64,000 bases of DNA, from NCBI RefSeq assembly GCF_031202305.1, contig NZ_CP101731.1, positions 2,666,001 to 2,730,000 of the forward strand. Reading direction: 5' to 3'. This stretch comes from Pelagibacterium sp. 26DY04. Its GTDB lineage: Bacteria > Pseudomonadota > Alphaproteobacteria > Rhizobiales > Devosiaceae. Each line of letters begins with the position of its first letter. Position 1 is the first letter of the stretch. Below are positions 17,845 to 26,738 of this stretch, piece by piece. A program made the position numbers and the translations under genes. Below the pieces are notes generated by a model. It saw only the letters and a list, made by a program, of their open reading frames with translations. It did no database searches and was not told the origin of the DNA.

Positions 17845-19077
17845 TTATTGTGCGGGCAGGTCTGATTGCGCAGCAATATAGGCATCGAGATCATCGGGGT
17901 CGAACTGCGTTCCATCGAAGAACCCGTCGGGGCCCAGCGTCAGCATGCCCCCCTGCGCCCCGAGCGCCGTCGGCTCCACGAGGGCACCTTCGATTTTGGC
18001 GTTGGCGGACGGCACCGCCATGCCCATGCCGGCGAGCGCTGCGCGGTAGAGATCGGGCCGATAGGTCCGGGCGGCGATCTGTGCATTGCCTGCACTATGG
18101 CTCGCCTGCCCCCACCGCACCATCTGAGCATAGAACCACAGTGCGTGGCTCTGCCAGGGAAAATTCGCTGCCCGCTCGTAGGGAATGAAGAAGTCATCGA
18201 CCTTGAGATTTTCGCCCCTGCCAAGCATCAGATCGCCGGTCAGCGCCCGCATCAGGATCGCATCGGAAACACCCAGCCGGTCCTCACGCGCCAGCATCCT
18301 CGCGAGCGCTTCGCGATTGGCCGGATCCCCGCTCCAGCGTGCCGCCCGCGTCACCGCTCGCAAGATCGCGCCGAGCCGTTCGGGATAGCGTTCAGCCCAT
18401 TGCAGCCGTGTCCCCAGCACCTTCTCAGGGCTGGAGCGCCAGATCGAAGACTTTGTGGTGACGGTGCGCCCGATGCCGCGCGCCGCCGCGACCGAATTGA
18501 AGGGCTCGCCCACGCAATAGCCGTCGATCCGCCCGGCAGCCAAGGCATCGGGCTGGAACGAGGGCGGGACGATGACGATTTCGACATCGTGACGAGGGTC
18601 GATCCCCGAAGCCGCCAGCCAGTAGCGCAACTCGTAATTGTGCCCGCTCTCAGGATGGACGACCGCCAGCCGCAATCGCGGCGACCCGTTCTTCGCCCGC
18701 GCAGCAATGACACGCTTGAGCGCAAGTCCGGCCTGCCACGCATCGACGCCCGGACCAGCGCCCGCCCTTCGCATCTGCTCCCAGACCGCGTTGGAAACCG
18801 TCACCGCATTGCCGCCCAGCCCCAGCGCCATGGGCGCGATCATCTGCGCATCGAGTGGCGTGAGCCCCAGATTGGCGCTGAGCGGCATGGGCGCCAGCAT
18901 ATGCGCAAGGTCGAAATGCCCGATCGCCACGCGGTCCCGGATGTTGGCCCAGGAGGTCTCGCGCACCAGATCGAATTCGAGCCCTTCGGCCTCGGCAAAC
19001 CCCTGCTCCTGGGCAGCGATCAGCACGGCCGCATCGAGCAGCGGGACATAGCCGATGGTGATGGGTGTCAGTCCCAA
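17845..19077 (-). CDS. nasS: NasS-type nitrate/nitrite sensor (NrtA/CmpA-like binding protein without signal peptide)
   Basis: 410 aa. The start is TTG 19077, supported by a strong AGGAGG six bases upstream (overlapping the end of nasT); the protein begins MGLTPITIGYVPLLDAAVLIAAQEQG, directly with the mature NrtA-like fold. Further family blocks are WANIRDRVAIGHFDLAHMLAPMPL, HPESGHNYELRYWLAASGI and GYCVGEPFNSVAA. Lack of a secretion signal and position next to an ANTAR protein identify it as the cytoplasmic sensor NasS, not a transporter subunit. In studied systems NasS holds NasT inactive until nitrate or nitrite binds. Confidence 0.92.
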   Translation of the reverse strand: MGLTPITIGYVPLLDAAVLIAAQEQGFAEAEGLEFDLVRETSWANIRDRVAIGHFDLAHMLAPMPLSANLGLTPLDAQMIAPMALGLGGNAVTVSNAVWEQMRRAGAGPGVDAWQAGLALKRVIAARAKNGSPRLRLAVVHPESGHNYELRYWLAASGIDPRHDVEIVIVPPSFQPDALAAGRIDGYCVGEPFNSVAAARGIGRTVTTKSSIWRSSPEKVLGTRLQWAERYPERLGAILRAVTRAARWSGDPANREALARMLAREDRLGVSDAILMRALTGDLMLGRGENLKVDDFFIPYERAANFPWQSHALWFYAQMVRWGQASHSAGNAQIAARTYRPDLYRAALAGMGMAVPSANAKIEGALVEPTALGAQGGMLTLGPDGFFDGTQFDPDDLDAYIAAQSDLPAQ

Positions 19078-19086
19078 GCGCGCCTC

Positions 19087-19674
19087 CTAGGGTTCGAGCA
19101 GTCCGGCCGCCGTGATCAGGCTTTGCGCGATCTCGGCAATCTTGCGGTTCTGGTTCATGGCCGTGCGGCGCAACAGGGCATAGGCTTCATCCTCGGAAAG
19201 CCCCCGGGTCCGCATCAGGATGCCCTTGGCCTTTTCGATCGCCTTGCGGTTCTCAAGCTCGGATTTCGCTTCGGCCAGTTCCTCCCGCAAGCGCGAAAAG
19301 GCGCGGAAGCGCGAGATGGCCATGTCGAGAATGGGTTTGACCCGCTCCTTGCGCAGCCCGTCGACCACATAGGCCGAAACGCCCGCGTCGACCGCCGCTT
19401 CGATGGAGCCCGGGTCGGCCTTGTCCACGAACATGGCGATGGGCCGCTGCAACGCCCGTGACAGCGCAAAGAAATGCTCGAGCATGTCGCGATTGGGATT
19501 TTCGAGGTCGATGATCACCACATCGGGCGCGATCTCGCCGATCCGGGCCGCCACCTCGTTGATTTCGGTGATGACGTGCACATGCGCATGGCCGGCCTCG
19601 CGCAGCCCATCCTCGATGATCGAGGCGCGGATGCGATTGTCGTCGACCACCAAAATCGAAAGCGTCTGCGGCAT
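19087..19674 (-). CDS. nasT: NasT-type ANTAR-domain RNA-binding response regulator
   Basis: 195 aa from ATG 19674 (MPQTLSILVVDDNRIR). A receiver domain (1-120) retains the acidic pair DD, Asp in IIDLENP, and a VDKAD Lys. A short coiled coil (RLREELAEAKSELENRKAIEKAKG) leads into the C-terminal ANTAR domain (about 135-190) with the hallmark KAKGILMRTRGLSEDEAYALLRRTAM. ANTAR domains bind paired RNA hairpins and prevent terminator formation. It is the first gene of the nitrate locus; its target is inferred to be the leader at 17511-17844. Confidence 0.93.
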   Translation of the reverse strand: MPQTLSILVVDDNRIRASIIEDGLREAGHAHVHVITEINEVAARIGEIAPDVVIIDLENPNRDMLEHFFALSRALQRPIAMFVDKADPGSIEAAVDAGVSAYVVDGLRKERVKPILDMAISRFRAFSRLREELAEAKSELENRKAIEKAKGILMRTRGLSEDEAYALLRRTAMNQNRKIAEIAQSLITAAGLLEP

Positions 19675-19720
19675 TCCCCACCTTATGGCGGGATTTCGAT
19701 CATCCGGCAATCGGGCTAAA

Positions 19721-19742
19721 GGCGCGGCAGATCGGCCGCGCC
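19721..19742 (-). terminator. Candidate terminator of the ten-gene TRAP/CoA operon
   Basis: A perfect 8-bp stem (19721-19728 with 19735-19742, GGCGCGGC/GCCGCGCC, 6-nt loop) is followed on the minus strand by TTTAGCCC. It lies 6 bases after the FAH-family stop and upstream of nasT. The T tract is short, so read-through into nasT is possible. Confidence 0.4.
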
Positions 19743-19747
19743 CTCGT

Positions 19748-20896
19748 TCACTGGAGCAGGCCGGCTCTGGCCAGATCGCCCATCAACTGCCGGGGGCCAT
19801 AGGTCCATGGCGCACATTTGGTGGAAAGGTTGACGGTATTGACCAGCGCTCCCAGCGCCGGGGTCGAGATGGTGACCACGTCGCCCAGCTTGTGCGTGAA
19901 ACCCTTGCCGGCGCCGTCCCGGTCCTGGACCGGGGCGAACATCGTGCCCAGATAAAGCACCAGCCCATCGGGATATTGATGATGCTCGCCGATCGCCGCG
20001 GCAACCAGCGATTCCGGCGTACGCGAAATCTGGCTCATGGAGGAGTGACCGGTGAGCACGAACCCGTCCTCGCCCTTTACTTCGAGTCCCACCTCCATCG
20101 CCTTGACGCTGTCGATGGTGAAACCGCCCTCGAACAAACGGATGAACGGTCCCAGCGCCGCCGATGCGTTGTTGTCCTTAGCCTTGCCCAGCAGCAGCGC
20201 CGAGCGGCCCTCCACGTCACGCAGATTGACGTCGTTGCCCAGCGTGGCCCCCACAATGCCGCCGCGTGAGGAGACGATCAGCGCCACCTCGGGCTCGGGA
20301 TTGTTCCAGGTCGATATCGGGTGCAATCCCACTTCGGCCCCGTACCCCACGCTGGCCATGGGCTGGCATTTGGTGAAGATCTCGGCATCGGGCCCGATCC
20401 CCACCTCCAGATACTGGCTCCAGACACCCTTCTCGATTAGCTTGGCCTTCACGGCCATCGCGGCGTCCGAGCCGGGAACGAGTTGGGACAAATCCTCGCC
20501 AATGAGGCTGAGCATTTCCCCGCGCAACGCGTCGGCCTTGGCCGGATCGCCCTTGGCCTGCTCCTCGATCACCCGCTCGAGCAGGCTGACGACGAACGTG
20601 ACCCCCGAAGCCTTGATTGCCTGCAGGTCCACCGGCGAGAGCAGGGTGGGAAGGCTTGCATCCTTTTCCTTAGCAACGGCATTGGCCATCACCGCGTCGA
20701 GCGCAGCGATCGCTTCCCCCGGAGCGGATCGCACATAGGCTGCCGGGTCTTCACCCTCGCAGATATCGCGCACTGTCGGCGCCGCCGACGACGTGATGTC
20801 AACAAGCTGCCCGTCCCGAATGGTGACCACGCGCGGGTATCCACCCCCCGGCATCTGCACACGACCGAGATAAAGTCCGGGTTCGAGAAAAGTCAT
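19748..20896 (-). CDS. Fumarylacetoacetate hydrolase (FAH) family protein, 382-aa type
   Basis: 382 aa; ATG 20896 overlaps the stop of the preceding gene (ATGA). The C-terminal two thirds carry FAH-superfamily features: EVGIGPDAEIFTKCQPM, NNPEPEVALIVSSRGGIVGATLGNDVNLRDVEGRSALLLGKAKDNN with the metal-binding Glu/Asp, and GLVLYLGTMFAP. Family members hydrolyse or decarboxylate beta-diketo acids or dehydrate keto-deoxy sugar acids. It is the last gene of the operon with two CoA-transferases and hydratases, so a cleavage step at the end of that pathway is plausible, but no substrate can be named. The length is about 100 residues more than the ordinary FAHD1-like proteins. Confidence 0.82.
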   Translation of the reverse strand: MTFLEPGLYLGRVQMPGGGYPRVVTIRDGQLVDITSSAAPTVRDICEGEDPAAYVRSAPGEAIAALDAVMANAVAKEKDASLPTLLSPVDLQAIKASGVTFVVSLLERVIEEQAKGDPAKADALRGEMLSLIGEDLSQLVPGSDAAMAVKAKLIEKGVWSQYLEVGIGPDAEIFTKCQPMASVGYGAEVGLHPISTWNNPEPEVALIVSSRGGIVGATLGNDVNLRDVEGRSALLLGKAKDNNASAALGPFIRLFEGGFTIDSVKAMEVGLEVKGEDGFVLTGHSSMSQISRTPESLVAAAIGEHHQYPDGLVLYLGTMFAPVQDRDGAGKGFTHKLGDVVTISTPALGALVNTVNLSTKCAPWTYGPRQLMGDLARAGLLQ

Positions 20897-22032
20897 GACA
20901 GGTGCTCCTTGGCAAAATCGTCATAGAGCGCGCAAAGCGCGTCGATCACCGCCCCGGCGCTTTCGCCATTGGCCAACGCAACGCTGAGGCGGCGCGAGGC
21001 AGCATCCTGGAAGGGCATATAGCCATCGAACCGCGGACGGAGATAGGATTGATCGAGCGTTTTCAACGTATCGCGGAAAAATCCGCGAACGGGCGCATTG
21101 ACGGCTTCGCTCTCCCAGGCTTTCCGATGCCCCGGCTGCCCGCCAGCTTGGGCGTAGGGGCCTGCCTGCACTTCGGCGCTGGTGATCCAGAATGCAAAAT
21201 CGATAGCAGCGTCGCGGTTTTGGCAATAGGCCGAAACCGCCATGCCGGTTCCTCCGATAACCGCCCCGCGCGGCCCGGCTCCATTCACGGCTGGAACATC
21301 GGCGAAGCGGACCGGCGTATCGCGGAAGCCGTCCTGGGCATAGTTGACGTAACCGAAAACATACGGGCTCAAGCTTTCCCGGCTATCGGCGCGCGCCAGC
21401 CGTTCCAGCGCATCGATCGGGTCGAGATCGAAATTGACCGGATTGATATAGGAAACGAGCTGGGCCAGGGTCTCGTACACCGAGATGCCATCGTCCCGCG
21501 CGATAAAGCCATCTCCGGCCGCGCAAGGCACGCCCATATTGGCCGCCAACGAGTAAAACGTCATGAGCGCGTGCGGCGCTTTGAGCGGCAACAGCACGCG
21601 CCCCTCCCGCGCCAAGTCCATGACGCTGTCAAGATCAGTCGCCGGACCATCGACACGATCGGGACGATAGGCCTGAACCTGCGAGGCCGCGTCGACGGGC
21701 AACGCCCATAACCGCCCTTGCCAGGCATAGCTCGGAAAAGATGGTCCCACCGAAGCGTCAGCCAGTGCATCGAGTTCTTCCGAGCGCTCGGGCACATCGA
21801 GGGGAGCAAGGCAGTTTTCGCCCACCACCTGCCCCACATGCGGATGGTCGATGACGATGAGGTCATAGGCGCGGGCCAACTCCTCCACGGGATAGGACTC
21901 GAAGTCCTGCAGGCTGCGCTTTTCCCACTGGACCTCCACACCTGTGCGGGCGCAGTAGAGGTCCGAGCACGCAACCAGCGGGTCGTAACCGCGCGGATGA
22001 TCCCAGGTCATCCCTTTGAGCGTTATGGTCAT
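20893..22032 (-). CDS. Solute-binding-protein-like protein without signal peptide
   Basis: 379 aa, ATG 22032 overlapping the CoA-transferase stop by ATGA, and its own stop overlapping the FAH gene start. The sequence has the general layout of a family 1 extracellular binding protein (two alpha/beta lobes, YDLIVIDHPHVGQVV, GRLWALPVDAASQVQAYRPD, GGTGMAVSAYCQNRDAAIDFAFWITSAEVQ), yet it begins MTITLKGMTWDHPRGYDPLV with no hydrophobic leader. No ABC permease or ATPase is nearby, and the operon already has a TRAP receptor with a normal signal peptide. It is therefore probably cytoplasmic, acting as a sensor or a ligand/CoA-ester-handling protein; the function is unknown. Confidence 0.75.
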   Translation of the reverse strand: MTITLKGMTWDHPRGYDPLVACSDLYCARTGVEVQWEKRSLQDFESYPVEELARAYDLIVIDHPHVGQVVGENCLAPLDVPERSEELDALADASVGPSFPSYAWQGRLWALPVDAASQVQAYRPDRVDGPATDLDSVMDLAREGRVLLPLKAPHALMTFYSLAANMGVPCAAGDGFIARDDGISVYETLAQLVSYINPVNFDLDPIDALERLARADSRESLSPYVFGYVNYAQDGFRDTPVRFADVPAVNGAGPRGAVIGGTGMAVSAYCQNRDAAIDFAFWITSAEVQAGPYAQAGGQPGHRKAWESEAVNAPVRGFFRDTLKTLDQSYLRPRFDGYMPFQDAASRRLSVALANGESAGAVIDALCALYDDFAKEHLS

Positions 22033-23189
22033 AGACCGAATTCCTCCCTGATGGCGCGCGAATGCTCGCCCACCCTGGGCGCCGCCCGGTCGGTAAGCGC
22101 CCGTTTGCCGTTTATGCGGATGGGGCAGCGTGTCGTGGTGATCGAAATGCCGTCGTCGCGCCCCAGCTTCTGGAGCATTCCGAGGTACTGGAAACCCTCA
22201 TGAGCCAGCAATTGCGGCCAATCGAGCACCTTGGCGCACCAGATGTCGGCCGGCTCGAACAGATCGAGCCATTCCTGCGTCGGCCGCGCCGCAATAACGC
22301 CCGCGATGATGCCCTTGATGGCGTCGCGCTCGGTGAACCAGGCCCGCGGCTCATCGCGATAGGCTGCGAGCGCCGGCAGGTCCATGAGATCGGCAAGCTT
22401 GCCCAGCGGCGTCATCGCCAAGGCAAGATAGCCGTCGGCGGTGCGGTAAACCCCATAGGGCGCCGCGAGATAAGCGTGCGCACTGTTCTTTTCCGCTCGC
22501 CTGGGCGGCCGACCGCCATCGTTGAGATGGGTGGTCAGCACCTCGAATTGCAGGTCGATCAGCACTTCGAGCAGGCTGGTCTCCACATGGCTTCCCTCGC
22601 CGGTCATGCCGCGCCGCACAAGCGCCGCCAGAACGCCTTGCGTGATCGCCGCGCCGGCCAGCATGTCGGCCACCGCCAGTCCCATCGGCACCGGCCCCTG
22701 CTCGGCATCGCCGGAAAGCCACATCAGGCCCGAACGCGACTGGGCCAGAAGATCCTGCCCCGGCAGGTGCGACCAGGGCCCTTCGGCGCCATAGCCCGAG
22801 ATCGACGCAAAGACGAGCCGTGGATTGATCTGCCTCACGCGCTCATAATCCAACCCCAGACGCTCGATGACGCCCGGACGGAAGTTCTGGATCAGTACGT
22901 CGGCCTTGGCGATCAGCCGCCGCAGGGTCTCGCGATCCTTTTCGTCCTTGAGGTCGAGCGCCAGGCTCTGCTTGTTGCGGTTGATTGCGTGGAACAGCGT
23001 CGAGTCCCCGCCGATCTCGGTGTCGCTGAGATAGAGCGAGCGGGCGATATCGCCACTCTCCGGCCGCTCGATCTTGATGACCCGCGCGCCCAGATCCATC
23101 AGCCGCAAGGATGCGTAAGGACCCGAGAGGAACTGGCTGAGGTCGAGCACCAGCAGCCCATCGAGCGGCATGTCGTGCGAAGGGTGCAT
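22029..23189 (-). CDS. CaiB/BaiF family III CoA-transferase (second of the operon)
   Basis: 386 aa. ATG 23189 (MHPSHDMPLDGLLVLDLSQFLSGPYAS) lies 7 bases after the crotonase stop; the 69-residue upstream extension is out of character and rejected. Family landmarks: VLDLSQFLSGPYASLRLMDLGARVIKIERP, NRNKQSLALDLK, ADVLIQNFRPGVIERLGLDYERV, SISGYGAEGPW, then LPGQDLLAQSRSGLMWL with the catalytic Asp, and the C-terminal GEHSRAI. These enzymes move CoA between carboxylic acids via a glutamyl/aspartyl anhydride intermediate. A second paralogue in the same operon (25530) suggests a two-subunit or two-step CoA activation. Confidence 0.93.
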   Translation of the reverse strand: MHPSHDMPLDGLLVLDLSQFLSGPYASLRLMDLGARVIKIERPESGDIARSLYLSDTEIGGDSTLFHAINRNKQSLALDLKDEKDRETLRRLIAKADVLIQNFRPGVIERLGLDYERVRQINPRLVFASISGYGAEGPWSHLPGQDLLAQSRSGLMWLSGDAEQGPVPMGLAVADMLAGAAITQGVLAALVRRGMTGEGSHVETSLLEVLIDLQFEVLTTHLNDGGRPPRRAEKNSAHAYLAAPYGVYRTADGYLALAMTPLGKLADLMDLPALAAYRDEPRAWFTERDAIKGIIAGVIAARPTQEWLDLFEPADIWCAKVLDWPQLLAHEGFQYLGMLQKLGRDDGISITTTRCPIRINGKRALTDRAAPRVGEHSRAIREEFGL

Positions 23190-23196
23190 TTGCGTC

Positions 23197-23967
23197 TCAG
23201 CGCCGCTTGAAATTGGGGCTGCGCTTTTCCTTGAAGGCAGCGCGGCCTTCGGCTGCATCCTCGGTCGCAAAACAGATCGTCTGCAGGTCGCGCTCATAGG
23301 TGATCGCATCCTCGATCGACATGCCGTAAGCGGCGCGCAGGTTGACCTTTGCCGTTTCCGCCGCGATCGGCGCACGCGCGGCAATGGCCGTCGCAACCGT
23401 CATGGCTTCGTCCAGCAACCGCTCGCGCGGAACGACCCGGGAAACCAGCCCCCATGCAAGCGCCGTCTGCGCATCGATGGGATCGCCGGTCATGATCATC
23501 AGCGCCGCGTTGGACGGCCCGACCGCATGGCTGAGATGCGCCGCCATCCCGCCGCCCCCGATCCAGCCCAGCTTGATTTCCGGCGCGGCGAAAGAGGCGT
23601 TTTCCGAGGCGATACGGATATCGCAGGTCATCGCCGTTTCCAGCCCGCCACCAAAGGCATAGCCGTTGACCGCCGCGATGACCGGCTTTGTGAGACCGCG
23701 CAGCGCATCGCAATAATCGGGCCGGTTGCGGAAGTTCCAGGGCGTCGAATAATTGTCCAGCGTGCGGATATCCGAGCCGGCGCAAAATGCCTTTTCACCC
23801 GCCCCGGTGAGGATGATGCAGCGCGCGTCGTCGTCGGTGTTGAACTCGTTGACGGCGGCGATCAGCCGCTCGGCCATCTCCGGGGTGACGGCGTTGAGCT
23901 TTTCGGGCCGGTTGAGCGTCACGATGCGGACGTGATCTTGAGCGGCAATGGAGACGGTGTCAGTCAT
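23197..23967 (-). CDS. Enoyl-CoA hydratase/isomerase (crotonase) family protein
   Basis: 256 aa, ATG 23967. The crotonase fold is clear: NRPEKLNAV, the first oxyanion-hole segment FCAGSDIR, the second GYAFGGGLETAMTCDIRIAS, PEIKLGWIGGGGMAAHLSHAVG and ALAWGLVSRVVP. The glutamate at the PEIKLG position (usual E164 of hydratases) is present while the position corresponding to E144 falls in GGGLETAM, as in many carnityl-CoA dehydratase-like proteins. The enzyme probably hydrates or dehydrates the CoA ester made by the neighbouring CoA-transferases. Confidence 0.92.
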   Translation of the reverse strand: MTDTVSIAAQDHVRIVTLNRPEKLNAVTPEMAERLIAAVNEFNTDDDARCIILTGAGEKAFCAGSDIRTLDNYSTPWNFRNRPDYCDALRGLTKPVIAAVNGYAFGGGLETAMTCDIRIASENASFAAPEIKLGWIGGGGMAAHLSHAVGPSNAALMIMTGDPIDAQTALAWGLVSRVVPRERLLDEAMTVATAIAARAPIAAETAKVNLRAAYGMSIEDAITYERDLQTICFATEDAAEGRAAFKEKRSPNFKRR

Positions 23968-24003
23968 TGTAACGTTCCGATGCAGGAAGGGCGAAATCGG
24001 GCC

Positions 24004-24453
24004 TCAAGGCCGGCACATCACCATGATCTGGTTGGTGCCGTACTGGATGGTTTCTTCGTTCTGGTTGATCCCCTCGATATTGAGGGTGACGATGCCGCGA
24101 TTGCCCGCCTTGGTGAGGCGTTTTTCGGCGATGGTAAGGCGCGCGCGCAAACGGTCGCCGACATAGACCGGGCCGGCAAAGCGCCAGTTCCAGTTGAGCG
24201 CAGCAACCACGTGGAAGTGGACGATACAGCGGTTCTTGAGCGCATCGATCAGCCCCAGCACCAGAATGCCGTGTGCCAGGCGTCCCTTGAAGCCCATTTC
24301 GAGAGCGAACTGCTCGTCCACATGCACATCGGCAAAATCGCCGGTAAGCCCGGCAAAGCCGAGGACGTGATGTTCGCTGACGGTGATGGCCGGCGTCTCG
24401 TAGCTGTAGCCGACATCGAGATCTTCGTAATAATTGCGTTCGGAAAGTTTCAT
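24004..24453 (-). CDS. MaoC-like (R)-specific hydratase, hot-dog fold
   Basis: 149 aa, ATG 24453. It has the hydratase-2 motif: TGDFADVHVDEQFALEMGFKGRLAHGILVLGL, with the Asp-x5-His pair near 39-44 and the following Gly-rich helix. The C-terminal strand segments (VYVGDRLRARLTI, GNRGIVTLNIEGINQN) complete a single hot-dog domain. Such proteins add water to enoyl-CoA esters such as mesaconyl- or crotonyl-CoA. Lying between the LacI gene and the crotonase in one operon, it supplies a second hydratase activity of probably opposite stereochemistry or for a later intermediate. Confidence 0.92.
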   Translation of the reverse strand: MKLSERNYYEDLDVGYSYETPAITVSEHHVLGFAGLTGDFADVHVDEQFALEMGFKGRLAHGILVLGLIDALKNRCIVHFHVVAALNWNWRFAGPVYVGDRLRARLTIAEKRLTKAGNRGIVTLNIEGINQNEETIQYGTNQIMVMCRP

Positions 24454-24466
24454 TGGATGATCCTGG

Positions 24467-25516
24467 TCACGTGCTTTCGCGCACGATCAGTTCAAAGCCG
24501 ACGTCGATGCGGGGCGTGGGCACGGCCTCGCCCCGCATGCGCGCCAGCAGCAGATTGGCGGCATGCCGGCCGATCTCCCCGGCACGCACGGAAACGGTGG
24601 TGAGCGAGGGGACGAGATGGGCGGAAAAATCGAAATCGCCGAACCCGGCGATGGCGATATCCTGGGGCACCCTCAGTCCCTGGCGCACACAGCGCAAAAG
24701 CGCGCCGGCGGCAAAGACGTCCGAGGAGAAAAACACGGCATCGGCCTCGGGAAATTCCCCGCGCACCCGGCTCATGGTCTCGGCCCCGCTGGCAAGGCTC
24801 AGCGGCTTGCCCGTCAGCGTCAACACGCGTTCGGTGTCGAGCCCTATCGCCTTGACCGCCGCGCGATAGCCCTTGAGACGCGCCTTGGCACGGAAGTCGC
24901 CGGCATTGGTCACCCCGGCAAAGACGATACGCCGGTAGCCGCGCTCGACCAGATGATCCATCACCGCCCGGGCCGCCTGGACGTTGGAATGCCCGACCAT
25001 CAGGTCGAGATGGCTGTCTTCCCAGTCCCAGGTCTCGACCACCGGGATATTGGCCCCCGCAATCAGCGCCTTGGTCACCTCGGTATGATGCGTACTCGAG
25101 AGCACCAGCCCGTCCGGTCCCCGGGCCAGGAATGAGCGGATCAGCTCTTCCTCCTTGGCCAGGTCGTACTCATTGTTGCCGAGCAGGAGCTGGTAGCCTT
25201 CCGGAACCAGAACATCGGAAAGCGCCTGCACGGTCTCGGCGAAGATAGAGGCCGAGATCGTCGGGATGATCGCCGCCACGATGCCCGAGCGATTGGACGC
25301 CATCTGGCTTGCCGCCGAGTTGGGCACATATTGCAGCTCGACGATCGCCTCGCGCACCCGGCGGGCCACTTCGTCCCCCACGAGCTCGGGCTGCCGCAAA
25401 ACGCGCGATACCGTCTGCGCCGACACCCCTGCCCGCGCGGCAACGTCGTTCATCGTCACACGGCTGGTGGCCGTGCGGCGCTTGCGGCGGTTCTGCGGGG
25501 CGGTGTCGGAGGCCAT
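24467..25516 (-). CDS. LacI family transcriptional regulator of the TRAP/CoA operon
   Basis: 349 aa, ATG 25516, 13 bases after the CoA-transferase stop. A basic N-terminal tail (NRRKRRTATSRVT) precedes the helix-turn-helix MNDVAARAGVSAQTVSRVLRQPELVGDEV and the hinge VPNSAASQMASNRSG, then the type I periplasmic-binding core (VGHSNVQAARAVMDHLVERGYRRIVFAG; GFGDFDFSAHLVPSLTTV). It is of the GntR-like subgroup of LacI proteins. Being inside the operon it probably regulates, it may close a feedback loop at the operators 29635-29658. Confidence 0.93.
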   Translation of the reverse strand: MASDTAPQNRRKRRTATSRVTMNDVAARAGVSAQTVSRVLRQPELVGDEVARRVREAIVELQYVPNSAASQMASNRSGIVAAIIPTISASIFAETVQALSDVLVPEGYQLLLGNNEYDLAKEEELIRSFLARGPDGLVLSSTHHTEVTKALIAGANIPVVETWDWEDSHLDLMVGHSNVQAARAVMDHLVERGYRRIVFAGVTNAGDFRAKARLKGYRAAVKAIGLDTERVLTLTGKPLSLASGAETMSRVRGEFPEADAVFFSSDVFAAGALLRCVRQGLRVPQDIAIAGFGDFDFSAHLVPSLTTVSVRAGEIGRHAANLLLARMRGEAVPTPRIDVGFELIVREST

Positions 25517-25529
25517 GGAACTCGCTGGG

Positions 25530-26738
25530 TTAGACCTGTTCGCTGGCGATTACGCCGGCGTCCAGGAGACTCGCAATCGTTTCCTGGTCATAGCCCAGTT
25601 CAGCCAACACTTCAGTGCTGTGCTGGCCCACCAACGGCGCGCCGAAACGCACTTCGGCCGGGCTGGCCGAGAACTTATAGGGGAAACCCGGCGTCTTGAT
25701 CCTGCCTTCGGTCGGATGGTCGTACTCCACCAGAGAGCCGTTGTGGGCAACCTGCGGATCATCGACCAGATCGGCATAGCCATAGACCGGTCCAGCCCAG
25801 ATATCGGCCTCGCGGAACAGCTTGAGCCATTCTGCAGTGGTTTTGCGCGTCATCGCCTCGCGAGTCTTGGAGATGATCAGATCCTTTTGGGTAAAGGAAT
25901 CCCGCCCATCCTCCATGTCGAGGAATTCGGGAATATCGGCGATCTGCCCAAAGGTCTTGAGCGGCGGAAAGGCCAGCGCCACTGCGCCGTCCGCGGTATT
26001 GAACACCCCATAAGGGGCCCGGATATAGACGTGCCCGTCGGGCTCGTTCGACCGCTCCTGGGGAATGCCGCCGACCGTATAGATCGAGAGTTCCTGCATC
26101 TGCAGCGCGATGATCGAGTCGAGCATGTTGACCTCGACCTTCTGGCCTTCGCCCGTCCGCTCGCGATGCAGCAGCGCCGCCAGCACCCCCTCGAAGGCCG
26201 AATAGGCGGTAACGGCGTCAACGAGATAATTGCCCGAAGGGAGCGGTGCTTCGCCCTTGCGCCCCACATTGTACATGGCCCCGCTCATCGCCTGGAGAAG
26301 CATGTCCTGGCCCGGATAGTTCACATAGGGCCCGTCTTCGCCATAGCCCGACATCGAAACATAGATGATCCTGGGATTGATCGCCTTGAGGCTTTCGTAA
26401 TCCACCCCCAGCCGCTTGGCGACGCCGGGGCGATAGTTCTGGATGAACACATCGCCCGATTTCACCAGATCGCGCAGCAGCGCCTTGCCTTCCTCGCGCT
26501 TGAGGTCGACGGCAAGCGAGCGCTTGTTGCGGTTGAGCGCGGTGAAGGAAACATTGATCCGGTTGCCCTCCGCCCCGCCGGCCGAGACATGGCGTTGCCA
26601 CTCCCCGCTGGTGGGCTCGACCTTGATCACGTCGGCGCCCAGATCGCCAAGCCGCTGGGCCGCGAACGGCCCCGCCATGGCGATCGTGCAGTCGATGATC
26701 TTGTAACCGGAGAGTACGGCAGACATTTTCGTTTCCAT
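25530..26738 (-). CDS. CaiB/BaiF family III CoA-transferase (first of the operon)
   Basis: 402 aa from ATG 26738, which overlaps the permease stop (TGATG); ATG 26726 (MSAVLSGYKIIDCT) is an equally possible start. Family features: IIDCTIAMAGPFAAQRLGDLGADVIKVEP, NRNKRSLAVDLKREEG, GDVFIQNYRPGVAKRLGVDYESL, MSGYGEDGPYVNYPGQDMLLQAMSGAM with the catalytic Asp, HRERTGEGQKVEVNMLDSIIALQ and VGQHSTEVL. Together with the paralogue at 22029 and the hydratases it should activate the acid imported by the TRAP system as a CoA thioester. Confidence 0.93.
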   Translation of the reverse strand: METKMSAVLSGYKIIDCTIAMAGPFAAQRLGDLGADVIKVEPTSGEWQRHVSAGGAEGNRINVSFTALNRNKRSLAVDLKREEGKALLRDLVKSGDVFIQNYRPGVAKRLGVDYESLKAINPRIIYVSMSGYGEDGPYVNYPGQDMLLQAMSGAMYNVGRKGEAPLPSGNYLVDAVTAYSAFEGVLAALLHRERTGEGQKVEVNMLDSIIALQMQELSIYTVGGIPQERSNEPDGHVYIRAPYGVFNTADGAVALAFPPLKTFGQIADIPEFLDMEDGRDSFTQKDLIISKTREAMTRKTTAEWLKLFREADIWAGPVYGYADLVDDPQVAHNGSLVEYDHPTEGRIKTPGFPYKFSASPAEVRFGAPLVGQHSTEVLAELGYDQETIASLLDAGVIASEQV

